The notes beneath the pieces were generated by a model. That model made no database searches, was not told the origin of the DNA, and was given only the letters and a program-made list of their open reading frames with translations. Below are positions 11,163 to 20,363 of a DNA stretch of 64,000 nucleotides, piece by piece. Both the position numbers and the translations under genes were made by a program. Source of the stretch: CAMLIZ01 sp036231905 (GTDB lineage Bacteria; Pseudomonadota; Gammaproteobacteria; Burkholderiales; Burkholderiaceae_C). The DNA lies in NCBI RefSeq assembly GCF_036231905.1, contig NZ_JAZARE010000008.1:1-64000 (forward strand), given 5' to 3'. Every line of letters starts with the position of its first letter. Position 1 is the stretch's first letter.

Positions 11163-11366
11163 CGCTCATGTCCCCCGGCGCCGGCCTTCGGCCGACACCT
11201 CCTCCTTTACTTCGCTACGCAGAACGCCCCATCGTCCCGATCAGGCAACGCTGTGGCTGTTCGACGGACCGAACACCCCGGTGGTCCGATGCGAGGGCGG
11301 TAGGTGGCCAACGCAGCGAAGTAAAGGGGGAGGTTCGGGCGCAGCCCGAGCCGGAGGACATGAGCG
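11163..11366. repeat. imperfect inverted repeat (MITE/REP-like) inside the operon
   Basis: The 304-base gap between GH1 and the ATPase gene (11108-11411) holds no convincing gene. It contains a long imperfect inverted repeat. CGCTCATGTCC (11163-11173) pairs with GGACATGAGCG (11356-11366), and the inner segment CTTTACTTCGCT near 11204-11215 pairs with AGCGAAGTAAAG near 11315-11326. It may be a non-autonomous mobile repeat, or a structure that reduces read-through to the ATPase gene. No target-site duplication was established. Confidence 0.55.
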
Positions 11367-11411
11367 GAGGTGGCCGCCCGCCGCCCTCGCCGCGCGCTCG
11401 GGGCACTGAGC

Positions 11412-12509
11412 ATGGCGCAACTACGCCTCGCTGGCCTCGCCAAACGCTACGACAACGGTGCCCATGCCGTGCACGAGGTGAACCTCGACGTCGAGGACGG
11501 TGAATTCATGGTGCTGGTCGGCCCCTCGGGCTGCGGCAAGAGCACCACCTTGCGCATGGTGGCGGGGCTGGAGGATCCCACCGAGGGCCGGATCTTCATC
11601 GGTGGCCAGGATGTGACGGACCGGGCGCCGGCCCAGCGTGGCGTGGCCATGGTGTTCCAGAGCTATGCGCTGTACCCGCACATGACGGTGGCGCAGAACA
11701 TGGGCTTCGGGCTGAAGATGGCCGGGCAGTCACGCGAGCAGGTGGAACAGGCGGTGCGCCATGCGGCACAGACGCTGCAGCTGGAAGCGCTGTTGCAGCG
11801 CAAGCCGCGTGAACTCTCCGGCGGGCAGCGGCAGCGGGTGGCCATCGGCCGCGCCATCGTGCGCCAGCCGCAGGTGTTCCTCTTCGACGAGCCGCTGTCC
11901 AACCTGGATGCCGCCTTGCGCACGCAGATGCGGGTGGAGCTGTCGCGCCTGCATGAGCGCCTGCGCGCCACCATCGTGTATGTCACCCACGACCAGGTGG
12001 AAGCCATGACCCTGGGCCAGCGCATCGCGGTGTTCAACCAGGGGCGCATCGAGCAGGTGGGCACGCCCATGGATCTGTATGCCCAGCCGGCGAACCGCTT
12101 CGTGGCCGGTTTCCTCGGGTCGCCGCGCATGAATTTCCTGCCTGTGCGGGTGTTGCCCGACGGTGAGGGCGGCTGGCAGCTCGATGCCGGGCTGGCCGGC
12201 CGGCTGGCCTGGCGCGCCCATGGCGTGCGTGACCCGCTCAGCGGCGCGGCGGTGGGCGTGCGGCCGGAACACTTGCAAGTGATGGCCGTCGATGACCCGC
12301 AGGCGCTGCAGGCCCAGGTGGAATTGGTGGAGCACCTGGGCGACGTGGTGCTGGTGCACTGCCGGCTGCCCGGCGTGGAGGACCCGGTCACGGTGAAGAG
12401 CCCACCCGAGCGCGCGGCGCAGTTGTCGCGTCATGAGGCGGTGGGCCTGCGTCCGCAGACCGAGCACCTGCTGGTGTTCGATGCGCAGGGCGCGAACCTG
12501 GGGCGTTGA
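11412..12509 (+). CDS. ABC sugar transporter ATP-binding protein (MalK/UgpC type)
   Basis: A 365-residue CUT1 ATPase. Walker A G-P-S-G-C-G-K-S-T at 37-45, signature L-S-G-G-Q at 135-139, Walker B F-L-F-D-E at 156-160, H-loop His193, then a C-terminal OB/TOBE regulatory region (R-P-E-H-L). ATG at 11412 is chosen because the upstream frame lies in the repeat. It energises the permeases at 7891-9718, although it is separated from them by GH1 and the palindromic repeat. A near-identical architecture exists at 29268-30365. Confidence 0.92.
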   Translation: MAQLRLAGLAKRYDNGAHAVHEVNLDVEDGEFMVLVGPSGCGKSTTLRMVAGLEDPTEGRIFIGGQDVTDRAPAQRGVAMVFQSYALYPHMTVAQNMGFGLKMAGQSREQVEQAVRHAAQTLQLEALLQRKPRELSGGQRQRVAIGRAIVRQPQVFLFDEPLSNLDAALRTQMRVELSRLHERLRATIVYVTHDQVEAMTLGQRIAVFNQGRIEQVGTPMDLYAQPANRFVAGFLGSPRMNFLPVRVLPDGEGGWQLDAGLAGRLAWRAHGVRDPLSGAAVGVRPEHLQVMAVDDPQALQAQVELVEHLGDVVLVHCRLPGVEDPVTVKSPPERAAQLSRHEAVGLRPQTEHLLVFDAQGANLGR

Positions 12510-12510
12510 G

Positions 12511-13368
12511 GTGGCAGAGGCCGGTTTCCCAAGCGCGACGGGCGGCATCGGCCTGCGTGTCACGGGGCTGTTTGTCCATCCGATCAAGGCCTGTGCCGGT
12601 GTGCCGGTGCACGCCTTGTCGTTCTCCGATGGCGGCGGGGTGGTGGGCGACCGCGAATGGGCGGTCACCGATGCCGAGGGTGCGGTGACCTGGCAGGGCG
12701 CTTATCCGCGCCTGGCGCTGGTGCGGCCGATGCTGGTGGATGGCGGCCTGCGCCTGCAGGCGCCCGGCATGCCCAGCCTCATCGTGCCGCGCCGGCAGAG
12801 CCGCTGGGACTGCGAAGTGCGCCTGTGGAACGACACGCGGGGCCTTCACGAATCGTTTGCGGCGGAAGAGGCTGGCGCCGACGTGCAAGCCTGGCTGGCC
12901 GGGGTGGTGGGTGCGCCGCTGCGGCTGGTGCGGCTGGGTGCGGCGGCGTTGCAGCGCCCCTCCATCAACCCGGTGCACCTGGTGTCCTGGCCGTCGCTGC
13001 GTGCACTCGACGCGCATCTGCACGCCGGGGCGGCGGTCGGCGACCTGATGGAGCGCCTGCGCCCCAACATCGTTGTCGATGCGCTGGAGGACGAGGCGCT
13101 GCAGCCCTTCGACGAGGACCACCTGGCCCGCATCGCCTGGCCCCAGGCCGGCGTGACGCTGGAGGCCACCGGCCCGTGCGTGCGCTGCGTGGTGCCCAAC
13201 GTGGACCCGCGCACCGCCAGCGTGGGCGATGAGCCGCTGCGCGGCATGGCCGCCCTGAGCGCCACCCGCCATCCCGGCCAGCCGGTGCGCTTTGGCGTGT
13301 ACGCACGCAGCCGCAGCGCGGGCAGCCTGGCCGTGGGTGACGCCGGGTGGGCCGAGCTGCGCTTCTAG
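12511..13368 (+). CDS. MOSC domain protein (YcbX-like)
   Basis: 285 residues, starting at GTG 12511 just after the ATPase stop, so it may be co-transcribed with it. An N-terminal MOSC_N beta-barrel (G-L-F-V-H-P-I-K-A-C, then G-D-R-E-W) is followed by a MOSC core with the conserved cysteine region (G-P-C-V-R-C-V-V-P-N-V-D-P). MOSC proteins of the YcbX type bind molybdenum cofactor and reduce N-hydroxylated compounds. The link to the sugar locus is probably only positional. Confidence 0.85.
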   Translation: MAEAGFPSATGGIGLRVTGLFVHPIKACAGVPVHALSFSDGGGVVGDREWAVTDAEGAVTWQGAYPRLALVRPMLVDGGLRLQAPGMPSLIVPRRQSRWDCEVRLWNDTRGLHESFAAEEAGADVQAWLAGVVGAPLRLVRLGAAALQRPSINPVHLVSWPSLRALDAHLHAGAAVGDLMERLRPNIVVDALEDEALQPFDEDHLARIAWPQAGVTLEATGPCVRCVVPNVDPRTASVGDEPLRGMAALSATRHPGQPVRFGVYARSRSAGSLAVGDAGWAELRF

Positions 13369-13398
13369 CGGTGCGGGTGGTGTGCGCGGTTGTATGCG

Positions 13399-14220
13399 CT
13401 AACCCGGCGCCTGCGCCTGCTCGCAGGCCACCTGCACCACCTCGCGCCGCCCGCCGTCCACCCGCACCGCAGTGAGCCGGCCGCCCCAGACGCAGCCGGT
13501 GTCCAGCGCCAGCAGGTCCGGCCGCTCGATCAAACCGAGCGTGGACCAGTGGCCGAAGGCGATGGGCGTGCTCTCGGTGCGCCGGCCGGGCACCTCGAAC
13601 CACGGCCGGAAGCCCGGGGGCGCAGCGTCCGCACCTTCCTTGGCCTTGAACTCCAGCGTGCCGTCGTCGGCACAGAAGCGGATGCGGGTGAGCACGTTGA
13701 TCACGAAGCGCCAGCGGTCGGGGCCCTGCAGCGCCTCGTCCCAGCGGCTGGGTTCGTTGCCGTACATCACCCGCAGGAAGCCGGCCAGGTCGGGGCTGCG
13801 CAGCAGGGCCTGCACCTCGCCGGCCAGCGCCAGCGTCTGCGCACGGTCCCATTGCGGCACCACGCCGGCATGCACCAGCAGCCAGCCGTGCGCCTCGGCC
13901 GCCAGCGGGCGCTGGCGCAGCCAGTCGATCCAGGCCTCGCGCTCGGGTGCGGCCAGGATGTCGCGCAGGGTGTCGCTGCGGTGCTCCGGCCGCACGCCCT
14001 CGGCCACGGCCAGCAGGTGCAGGTCATGGTTGCCCAGCAGGCAGGTGGCAGCGTCGCCCAACGCATGCAGGCGCCTCAAGGTCTGCAGCGACTGCGGCCC
14101 CCGGTTCACCAGGTCGCCCAGCACCCACACCTTGTCGCGCGAAGGCGAAAACTGCAACTCGGCGAGCAGGCGCTCGAACGCATCGCAGCAGCCCTGCAGG
14201 TCTCCTATCAGGTAGTCCAT
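13399..14220 (-). CDS. apaH: symmetrical bis(5'-nucleosyl)-tetraphosphatase
   Basis: A 273-residue metallophosphoesterase that splits Ap4A to two ADP and limits alarmone or capping-donor levels. Motifs in order: G-D-L-Q-G-C (6-11; usually GDIHGC), G-D-L-V-N-R-G (35-41), G-N-H-D (63-66), then H-A-G-V and G-H-W. Length matches E. coli ApaH (~280). It is convergent with the MOSC gene and divergent from the CNNM gene. Confidence 0.93.
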   Translation of the reverse strand: MDYLIGDLQGCCDAFERLLAELQFSPSRDKVWVLGDLVNRGPQSLQTLRRLHALGDAATCLLGNHDLHLLAVAEGVRPEHRSDTLRDILAAPEREAWIDWLRQRPLAAEAHGWLLVHAGVVPQWDRAQTLALAGEVQALLRSPDLAGFLRVMYGNEPSRWDEALQGPDRWRFVINVLTRIRFCADDGTLEFKAKEGADAAPPGFRPWFEVPGRRTESTPIAFGHWSTLGLIERPDLLALDTGCVWGGRLTAVRVDGGRREVVQVACEQAQAPG

Positions 14221-14373
14221 CAGGCCTCCCGCGGGGCCAGCCGGAAATCCAGTTCCGACGGTGCATAGGGCAGGGAGCGCGCTAATCCTGAGGGGTTCAT
14301 GCCGGTGATTCTGCTACGCTCGCAACCCTTCGCCCCCTGGGGGTGGTGCCGCTGCGCGCACCGCTCTCGCCGC

Positions 14374-15678
14374 ATGGACGTCGCCCTACTCGCCTTCCTC
14401 ATCCTCCTGAACGGCCTGTTCGCCATGTCGGAAATGGCGCTCACCGCCAGCCGCAAGGCGCGCTTGCAGGTCATGCTGGAAAGCGGCGAATCGGGCGTGC
14501 AGGCTGCCATCGACCTGCACGACAACCCGACCAAGTTCCTGTCCACCGTGCAGATCGGCATCACCTCCATCGGCGTGCTCAACGGCATCGTCGGCGAATC
14601 GGCCTTCTCCGGCCCGGTGGCGCGCTGGATGGAAGACAGCTTCCGTGTGTCGCACCGCGTGGCCGAGATCAGCGGCACCGCGCTGGTGGTGATGTTCATC
14701 ACCTTCCTCACCATCATCTTCGGCGAGCTCGTGCCCAAGCGCGTGGGCCAGATGTACCCGGAAACGGTCGCGCGCCTGGTGTCGCGGCCGATGGAATGGC
14801 TCTCGCTGATCGCCCGGCCCTTCGTGCGGCTGCTCACGGTGTGCACCGAGGCCTCGCTGCGCGTGCTGGGCATCCGTGGCGGGCCGGACCGGTCGGTGAC
14901 GGAAGAAGAGATCGCCGCCAGCCTGGAGGAGGGCGTGGACGCCGGCGTCATCGAAGCCCAGGAGCACCAGATGGTGCGCAACGTGTTCCGGCTGGACGAC
15001 CGGCAGGTGGGCTCGATGATGATCCCGCGCGCCGACGTGGTGTGGCTGGACGTGGCCGACCCGTTCGTCGATGTGCTGAAGACGATTGCCGAATGCGGCC
15101 GCTCGCGCTACCCGGTGTGCCGCGGCGGGCTGGACGACGTGCTCGGCGTGGTGGCCGCGCAGGACCTGCTGCAGCCGCTGGCCAGCGGCGAGACGCCCGC
15201 GCTCACCGACCGGCTCAAGCCCCCGGTGTTCGTGCCCGAAACCCTGTCCGGCATGGAGCTGCTGGACCACTTCCGCGCCTCGGGCGCCGAGCTGGTGTTC
15301 GTGGTGGACGAATACGGCGAGGTGCAGGGCGTGATCACGGTGCGTGACGTGCTGGAAGCCATCACCGGCGAGTTCGCCACACCCAGCGACGAGGATGCCT
15401 GGGCCGTGCAGCGCGACGACGGCAGCTGGCTGCTGGACGGCCTGATCCCCGTGCCCGAGCTGAAGGACCGGCTCGACCTGAAAGACCTGCCCGAGGAAGA
15501 CCGAGGGCGCTACAACACGCTGGCCGGCATGATCATGCTGCTGCTGGGCCGCCTGCCCCACACCGCCGACAAGGTGGAATGGGAGGGCTGGACGTTCGAG
15601 GTCGTGGACCTGGACGGCAAGCGTGTCGACAAAGTGCTGGTGCAGCGCAGCCAAGACGTTGGAGAACGAGAGACATGA
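14374..15678 (+). CDS. CNNM/CorC (HlyC/CorC) family membrane transporter
   Basis: 434 residues. An N-terminal DUF21/CNNM transmembrane domain (start M-D-V-A-L-L-A-F-L-I-L-L-N-G-L-F-A-M-S-E) spans roughly residues 1-190, with F-G-E-L-V-P-K-R near its end. A CBS pair follows (M-M-I-P-R-A-D-V onward, D-E-Y-G-E-V-Q-G-V-I-T) and then a C-terminal CorC_HlyC domain. Members act in Mg/Co efflux or are annotated as hemolysins. The upstream in-frame ATG at 14299 adds an implausible Arg/Trp-rich leader, so 14374 is preferred. It overlaps the SapC-family gene by ATGA. Confidence 0.9.
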   Translation: MDVALLAFLILLNGLFAMSEMALTASRKARLQVMLESGESGVQAAIDLHDNPTKFLSTVQIGITSIGVLNGIVGESAFSGPVARWMEDSFRVSHRVAEISGTALVVMFITFLTIIFGELVPKRVGQMYPETVARLVSRPMEWLSLIARPFVRLLTVCTEASLRVLGIRGGPDRSVTEEEIAASLEEGVDAGVIEAQEHQMVRNVFRLDDRQVGSMMIPRADVVWLDVADPFVDVLKTIAECGRSRYPVCRGGLDDVLGVVAAQDLLQPLASGETPALTDRLKPPVFVPETLSGMELLDHFRASGAELVFVVDEYGEVQGVITVRDVLEAITGEFATPSDEDAWAVQRDDGSWLLDGLIPVPELKDRLDLKDLPEEDRGRYNTLAGMIMLLLGRLPHTADKVEWEGWTFEVVDLDGKRVDKVLVQRSQDVGERET

Positions 15679-16427
15679 TCGTCGAAGCCCTTTACAAGAA
15701 CGTGCTCGCGCTGGACCGCGTGCAGCACAAGTCGCTGCGCATGCGCCACGGCTTCACCGACCTGACGCCCACCGCCGGCATGAACGCGGTCTTCGTGGCC
15801 GCCATCGAATTCGCCGACGTGTGCCGCGAGTACCCGATCGTGTTCGTGCGCGCAGGCAAGGACGAAGCCACCGGCAAGGACCACATCGCGCCCATGGCCG
15901 TGCTGGGCATCTCGCAGAACGACAACCTCTACCTGCAGCCGGGCGGGCGTTGGCGCACCAGCTACATGCCCGCGTTCCTGCGCCGTTATCCCTTCGGCAT
16001 GGCGTCGGTGGGCCCGGACCAGATGGCCATCTGCATCGACCGCGCCTGGGACGGCTGGTCCGAGACCGAAGGCGACCCGCTGTTCGAAGCCAGCGGCGAG
16101 CCGACGCAGCTGCTGAAGAACGTGCAGAACTTCGTCGAGAACTTCGAACAGGAAGTGCACCGCACGCGCCTGTTCTGCGGCGTGCTGCGCGATGAAGGCC
16201 TGCTGCAGGACATGCGCTTCGATGCCACCCTGCCGGACGGGCAGAAGATGGCAGTGGACGGCTTCCTCGCCATTGACGAGAAGAAGCTCGCCGAACTGCC
16301 CGACGCCAAGGTGGTGGAGCTGCACCGCAACGGCATCCTCGGGCTCATCCATGCGCAGCAGGTCTCCATGGGCCTGATGCGCCGCCTGGTGGAATGGCAT
16401 GCCGAGCGTGCCGCTGCCAAGCATTGA
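15675..16427 (+). CDS. SapC family protein (1)
   Basis: A 250-residue protein, translationally coupled to the CNNM gene (4-base overlap). Features typical of the SapC family (PF07277): Y-P-I-V-F-V-R near the start, a central W-R-T-S-Y-M-P-A-F-L-R-R-Y-P-F segment, G-D-P-L-F, and a C-terminal M-A-V-D-G-F-L-A-I-D-E-K-K-L. No signal peptide or membrane helix is evident. The biochemical role is unknown; the name comes from the Campylobacter fetus S-layer locus. A paralogue sits in the TonB-receptor cluster at 41028-41741, but here the neighbours are unrelated. Confidence 0.85.
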   Translation: MIVEALYKNVLALDRVQHKSLRMRHGFTDLTPTAGMNAVFVAAIEFADVCREYPIVFVRAGKDEATGKDHIAPMAVLGISQNDNLYLQPGGRWRTSYMPAFLRRYPFGMASVGPDQMAICIDRAWDGWSETEGDPLFEASGEPTQLLKNVQNFVENFEQEVHRTRLFCGVLRDEGLLQDMRFDATLPDGQKMAVDGFLAIDEKKLAELPDAKVVELHRNGILGLIHAQQVSMGLMRRLVEWHAERAAAKH

Positions 16428-16463
16428 GCATCGCTTGAGCATGGTGAACCCGGTGCCCGGCTG

Positions 16464-17690
16464 ATGTCTGCCACCGTGTTCGAGCAGTTCCTGTCCACGC
16501 CCGAGATGCTGGGCGTGTTCAGCGAGGCCGGCGTCGTGCAGGCGATGCTGGACTTCGAGGCCGCACTGGCGCGGGCGCAGGCCGGCGAAGGCCTGCTCAC
16601 CGACGCGCAGGCGGCCACCATCGCGGGGGCCTGCCGGGTGGAGCAGCTGGACGTGCCGGCCCTGCTGGCCGCCAGCGGACGCGCCGGCAGCCTGGCCATC
16701 CCGCTGGTGCAGCAGCTCAAGGCGTGCGTGGCGCAGGCGGACCCCGAGGCCGCCAGGCGCGCCCACCACGGCAGCACCAGCCAGGACGTGATCGACACCG
16801 CGATGGTGCTGTGCACCCGCCGCGCGCTGGCCCTGATCGACCGGGATCTCTCCTCGCTGGCCGGCGCACTGTTGCGGCTGGCCGATGCACACATCACGAC
16901 ACCGATGCTCGCCCGCACGCTGATGCAGCCGGCGGCCGTCACCAGCTTCGGCTTCAAGATCGCGCAGTGGCTGCAACCCCTTCTGCGTGCCCAGGCCCGC
17001 CTGCATGAGGCCGGGCAGCGGGCGCTGCAGCTGCAGCTGGGGGGGGGCGTGGGCACGCTGGCCGCGATGGGGCAGGCTGGCCCGGCGGTGGCGCGCCGCA
17101 CGGCCGCCTTGTTGGGCCTGCCCGAGCCGCACGGCGCCTGGCACACCCAGCGCGACGACTGGGTGCGGCTGGCCTGCGAACTCGGCGTGTTGTGCGGCTC
17201 GCTCGGCAAGCTGGCGCGCGACTGGTCGCTGATGGGCCAGGCCGAAGTGGCCGAACTGGCCGAGCCGAGCGAAGCAGGCCGCGGCGGCTCCACCGCCATG
17301 CCCCACAAGCGCAATCCGGTGGCGGCCATGGCGGGCTTGGCAGCCGCCCAGCGTGCGCCCCAGCGCGTGGCCGCGCTGCTGCAGGCCATGCCGCAGGAAC
17401 ATGAGCGCGGCCTGGGCAACTGGCAGGCGGAGCTCGCCGAATGGACCGGCCTGCTGCTGTCGGCGCACGGCGCGCTCAAGGCGCTGGCCGATGCAGCGGC
17501 AGGCCTGCAGGTGGACACGGCCCGCATGCGCCACAACCTGGCCTTGCTGGGCGATGCCCTCGCCCCAGGCACCGATCTCGACGAAGCCGCCGCCGGCGCG
17601 GGCCAGCGGGCCGACGAATTGCTGCAGCGCCTGCGCCCCCAGGCCGCCGCGTTGGCCGCCCGCCAGCCCTGGCGCGCCTGGCTGCCCTGA
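16464..17690 (+). CDS. pcaB: 3-carboxy-cis,cis-muconate cycloisomerase
   Basis: A 408-residue fumarase/aspartase-superfamily enzyme. The signature G-G-S-T-A-M-P-H-K-R-N-P begins near residue 274, and H-G-S-T-S-Q-D-V-I-D-T lies in the N-terminal half. It converts 3-carboxymuconate to 4-carboxymuconolactone in the protocatechuate branch of the beta-ketoadipate pathway. The next gene, 16 bases on, encodes the following two steps as one polypeptide. pcaGH, pcaIJ and pcaF are not in this window. Confidence 0.93.
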   Translation: MSATVFEQFLSTPEMLGVFSEAGVVQAMLDFEAALARAQAGEGLLTDAQAATIAGACRVEQLDVPALLAASGRAGSLAIPLVQQLKACVAQADPEAARRAHHGSTSQDVIDTAMVLCTRRALALIDRDLSSLAGALLRLADAHITTPMLARTLMQPAAVTSFGFKIAQWLQPLLRAQARLHEAGQRALQLQLGGGVGTLAAMGQAGPAVARRTAALLGLPEPHGAWHTQRDDWVRLACELGVLCGSLGKLARDWSLMGQAEVAELAEPSEAGRGGSTAMPHKRNPVAAMAGLAAAQRAPQRVAALLQAMPQEHERGLGNWQAELAEWTGLLLSAHGALKALADAAAGLQVDTARMRHNLALLGDALAPGTDLDEAAAGAGQRADELLQRLRPQAAALAARQPWRAWLP

Positions 17691-17706
17691 ACTCCACACA
17701 ACTGCC

Positions 17707-18924
17707 ATGACGACATCCCGAGACGACGATTTCGACCGCGGCCTGAAGAACCGGCGCGAGGTGCTGGGCGAGGACTGGGTCACCCGGTCCACCGCCGGTG
17801 CCAACAGCTTCAACGCCGACTTTCAGGCCTTCATCACCCGTTACGCCTGGCACGACGTGTGGGGCCGCCCCGGCCTGGACCGCCAGACCCGCCGCCTGCT
17901 GGTGCTGGCCATGACCATGGGCCTGGCGCGCTGGGAGGAATTCGAGCTGCACTGCCGTGCCGCGGTGCGCGGCGGCGTGCCGCTGGAGGCGATCAAGGAA
18001 ACCCTGATGCAGGGCGCCATCTACTGCGGCGTGCCGGCGGCCAACACCGCCTTCAAGATCACGCAGGAGATCCTCAAGGCCGAACACGTCACGCTGGAAC
18101 CGGCGCCGCTGGTGGCCGGCCGCCGGGTGCAGGTGCACCACACGTTCAGCCAGCCGCAGCTTCGCGTGGCGCTGCAGGGCGCGGAGCACGGCGTGCCCAT
18201 CGTGATGAGCCACGCGCTCGGCCTCGACCTGGGCATGTGGGACGAGCTGGCCGACACGCTGGGCGAACACCATCCCGTGCTGCGCTATGACCAGCGCGGC
18301 CATGGCGGCTCGGCGCCCCAGCGCGAGCCCGCCACGCTGGACGAGATGGTGGACGACGTGGCCCGGCTGGTGCGCGAATGGGGCCGCGGGCCGGTGGTGT
18401 TCATCGGCCTGTCCATGGGCGGCATGGTGGGCCAGGGTTTTGCCATCCGCCACCCGGAGCTGGTGCGCGGCCTGGTGCTGGCCAACACCACCGCGCGCTA
18501 CCCCGACGAGGCCCAGCTGGGCTGGACCCAGCGCATCGCCACCGTGCAGCAGCAGGGCATGGCGGGCATCGTGGACACGGTGGTGGAGCGCTACCTGAGC
18601 GAGGACATGCGCCAGCGCGAACCGGCCTTTGCCCAGGCCCTGCGCGAGCGCCTGCTGCGCTGCGACCCGGCCGGCTATGTGGCCTGCTGCCATGCGGTGC
18701 GGGCGGTCGACTGGCTGGACGGTTTGAGCAGCATCAAGGTGCCCGCCCTGGTGATCGCCGGCGGCCGCGACACCGGCACGCCGCCGGAGATGAACCGGGC
18801 GATCGCCGAGCGCATCGCCGGCGCCCAGCTGCAGCTGCTTGAGCACGCCGCCCACCTGAGCGTGGCCGAGGCGCCGGAGCGGTTTGCCGATGCGGTGCGC
18901 GGGCTGCTCAAGCGCGCGGCTTGA
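17707..18924 (+). CDS. 4-carboxymuconolactone decarboxylase / 3-oxoadipate enol-lactonase fusion (PcaC-PcaD)
   Basis: A 405-residue bifunctional enzyme. Residues 1-~125 are a carboxymuconolactone decarboxylase domain (R-Q-T-R-R-L-L-V-L-A-M-T, H-C-R-A-A-V-R-G-G, G-V-P-A-A-N-T-A-F). Residues ~140-405 are an alpha/beta hydrolase with nucleophile elbow G-L-S-M-G-G (Ser236) and catalytic His383. Together they take 4-carboxymuconolactone through the enol-lactone to 3-oxoadipate. The decarboxylase-first order is the reverse of the actinobacterial PcaL as I recall it. ATG 17707 is used; the longer frame lies inside pcaB. Confidence 0.92.
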   Translation: MTTSRDDDFDRGLKNRREVLGEDWVTRSTAGANSFNADFQAFITRYAWHDVWGRPGLDRQTRRLLVLAMTMGLARWEEFELHCRAAVRGGVPLEAIKETLMQGAIYCGVPAANTAFKITQEILKAEHVTLEPAPLVAGRRVQVHHTFSQPQLRVALQGAEHGVPIVMSHALGLDLGMWDELADTLGEHHPVLRYDQRGHGGSAPQREPATLDEMVDDVARLVREWGRGPVVFIGLSMGGMVGQGFAIRHPELVRGLVLANTTARYPDEAQLGWTQRIATVQQQGMAGIVDTVVERYLSEDMRQREPAFAQALRERLLRCDPAGYVACCHAVRAVDWLDGLSSIKVPALVIAGGRDTGTPPEMNRAIAERIAGAQLQLLEHAAHLSVAEAPERFADAVRGLLKRAA

Positions 18925-19215
18925 GCCCTGCGGCCCGGCGGGCCCGCGTTCGCCGCGGCGTCGCTCCTCTCGCGTCCCAGATGAAACCAGATGTACGGCG
19001 GTGCCGCTGTGCCGCAGTTGTCGGGCGCGCCGCTTCCACGGAACTAACCCGCCTTGGCCGCAACGAAGCTGCGGCCCTACACTGCATTGCGGCTGCCACA
19101 TCCGGTTGCATGCACTCCCGGCCCCGCCGACGGGCTGCACACGCGACCCGCTAGGCTTGCCGGAGGTGCACCGCACTGCGGCCCACGTTTCCCCCGCCAC
19201 TTCAAAGAGATGCCC

Positions 19216-20349
19216 ATGGCCCAATCCAACACGCCGAAGCTGCGCGAAGTCGCTCGCGCCGAAAAGGAACCCACCGAGTCCAGCACGCCCGTGGTGCGCG
19301 CCATCGACGTCGGCTTCGGCCTCGTCAAGCTCTCGGTGCCCGCCGGTGACGGCGTGCAGTTCATCAGCTTCCCTTCGATGGCGATCCCGGCCGATGCCAG
19401 CGCCGTGCGCACGCTGGGCACCCGCCGGCGCGACACCTTCGACGTGCCGGTCAACGGCGCGCTCTACGAAGTGGGCCGTGACGTGGGCCTGGCCCAGGCG
19501 GGCGGCAGCTTCGGCCGCGACGTGACCGACGAGTTCTACCGCGGCGCGATCTACGAAGCGCTCACCAAGGGCGCGCTGCGCTACATGGCTGAAGCCGGCG
19601 ACACCGTCATCGACGTGCTGGTGCTGGGCCTGCCGGTGAACCAGTACAACGACGCCAAGCGGCGCGACTACCTGCGCGCCACCTACGAAAACGAAATCGA
19701 CATCGGTGACGGCAAGAAGATCACCGTGCGCAAGGTGATCGTGCAGGCGCAGCCCATGGGCGGCTATGCGGCGCTGGACGACCACCTGGACGAACTCAAC
19801 CGCGTGATCACCAGCACTGGCGGTGCGCTCAAGCCGCTGAATTCCGGCGAGGAGCTGGACGACCTGGCCGTGCTGATGATCGACCCCGGCGAGCACACGC
19901 TGGACTGGCTGCTGATCCAGCAGGGCACCATCAACCCGCGCGCCAGCGGCGCGGCCTCCGACGCCGGCCGCCACCGCGTGGTGCGCTCGGTGGTGGAGTC
20001 GCTGGGCTCCGACGTCGGCCGCCCGCTGGGCCCCGCCGTGCTGCCGCGCATCAACGAGGCGCTGCGCAAGAAGACGCCGGTCAAGCTGAGCGGCGTGGCG
20101 CACGACCTCAACCGCTATGAGCCGGTGATCATGAGCGTGATCGAGGACTCGATCAACCGCATGGTCGACGGCCTGCGCGACGCGCATGAGATCGTGGACC
20201 TGATCGTGCTGGTGGGCGGCCATCCGGAGCGCTACCGCGACGTGCTGGTCAAGCGCTTCCCCGCCATTCCGGTGTTCATCATGCCGGAGTCCATGGCGGC
20301 CAACGTGCGTGGCTTCCAGATGATCGGCGAGGCGCTCGCCGCCGGCTGA
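19216..20349 (+). CDS. ParM/StbA-like actin-family ATPase
   Basis: A 377-residue actin-like protein. It has a phosphate-1-type A-I-D-V-G-F-G-L-V-K, a phosphate-2-type M-I-D-P-G-E-H-T-L-D-W, and an adenosine-motif-like L-V-G-G-H-P-E-R-Y. AAAGAG at 19204-19209 favours ATG 19216 over ATG 19210. ParM proteins form filaments that segregate plasmids; relatives also occur in PRTRC-type gene sets. The next gene, 14 bases on, is a candidate adaptor. The replicon type is not established from this window, but the surroundings look chromosomal. The ~290 bases upstream (18925-19215) show no gene or clear signal. Confidence 0.85.
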   Translation: MAQSNTPKLREVARAEKEPTESSTPVVRAIDVGFGLVKLSVPAGDGVQFISFPSMAIPADASAVRTLGTRRRDTFDVPVNGALYEVGRDVGLAQAGGSFGRDVTDEFYRGAIYEALTKGALRYMAEAGDTVIDVLVLGLPVNQYNDAKRRDYLRATYENEIDIGDGKKITVRKVIVQAQPMGGYAALDDHLDELNRVITSTGGALKPLNSGEELDDLAVLMIDPGEHTLDWLLIQQGTINPRASGAASDAGRHRVVRSVVESLGSDVGRPLGPAVLPRINEALRKKTPVKLSGVAHDLNRYEPVIMSVIEDSINRMVDGLRDAHEIVDLIVLVGGHPERYRDVLVKRFPAIPVFIMPESMAANVRGFQMIGEALAAG

Positions 20350-20363
20350 CGCACGCGCATCCG

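Noticed and set aside
18925..19215. parC-like centromere upstream of the ParM-like gene
   Set aside because: No repeated motif or iteron is visible on inspection.
17476..20223. 915-codon minus-strand frame over pcaCD and the ParM-like gene
   Set aside because: It crosses several well-supported plus-strand genes and is His/Arg/Ala/Gly-rich with no domain; a shadow of codon bias.
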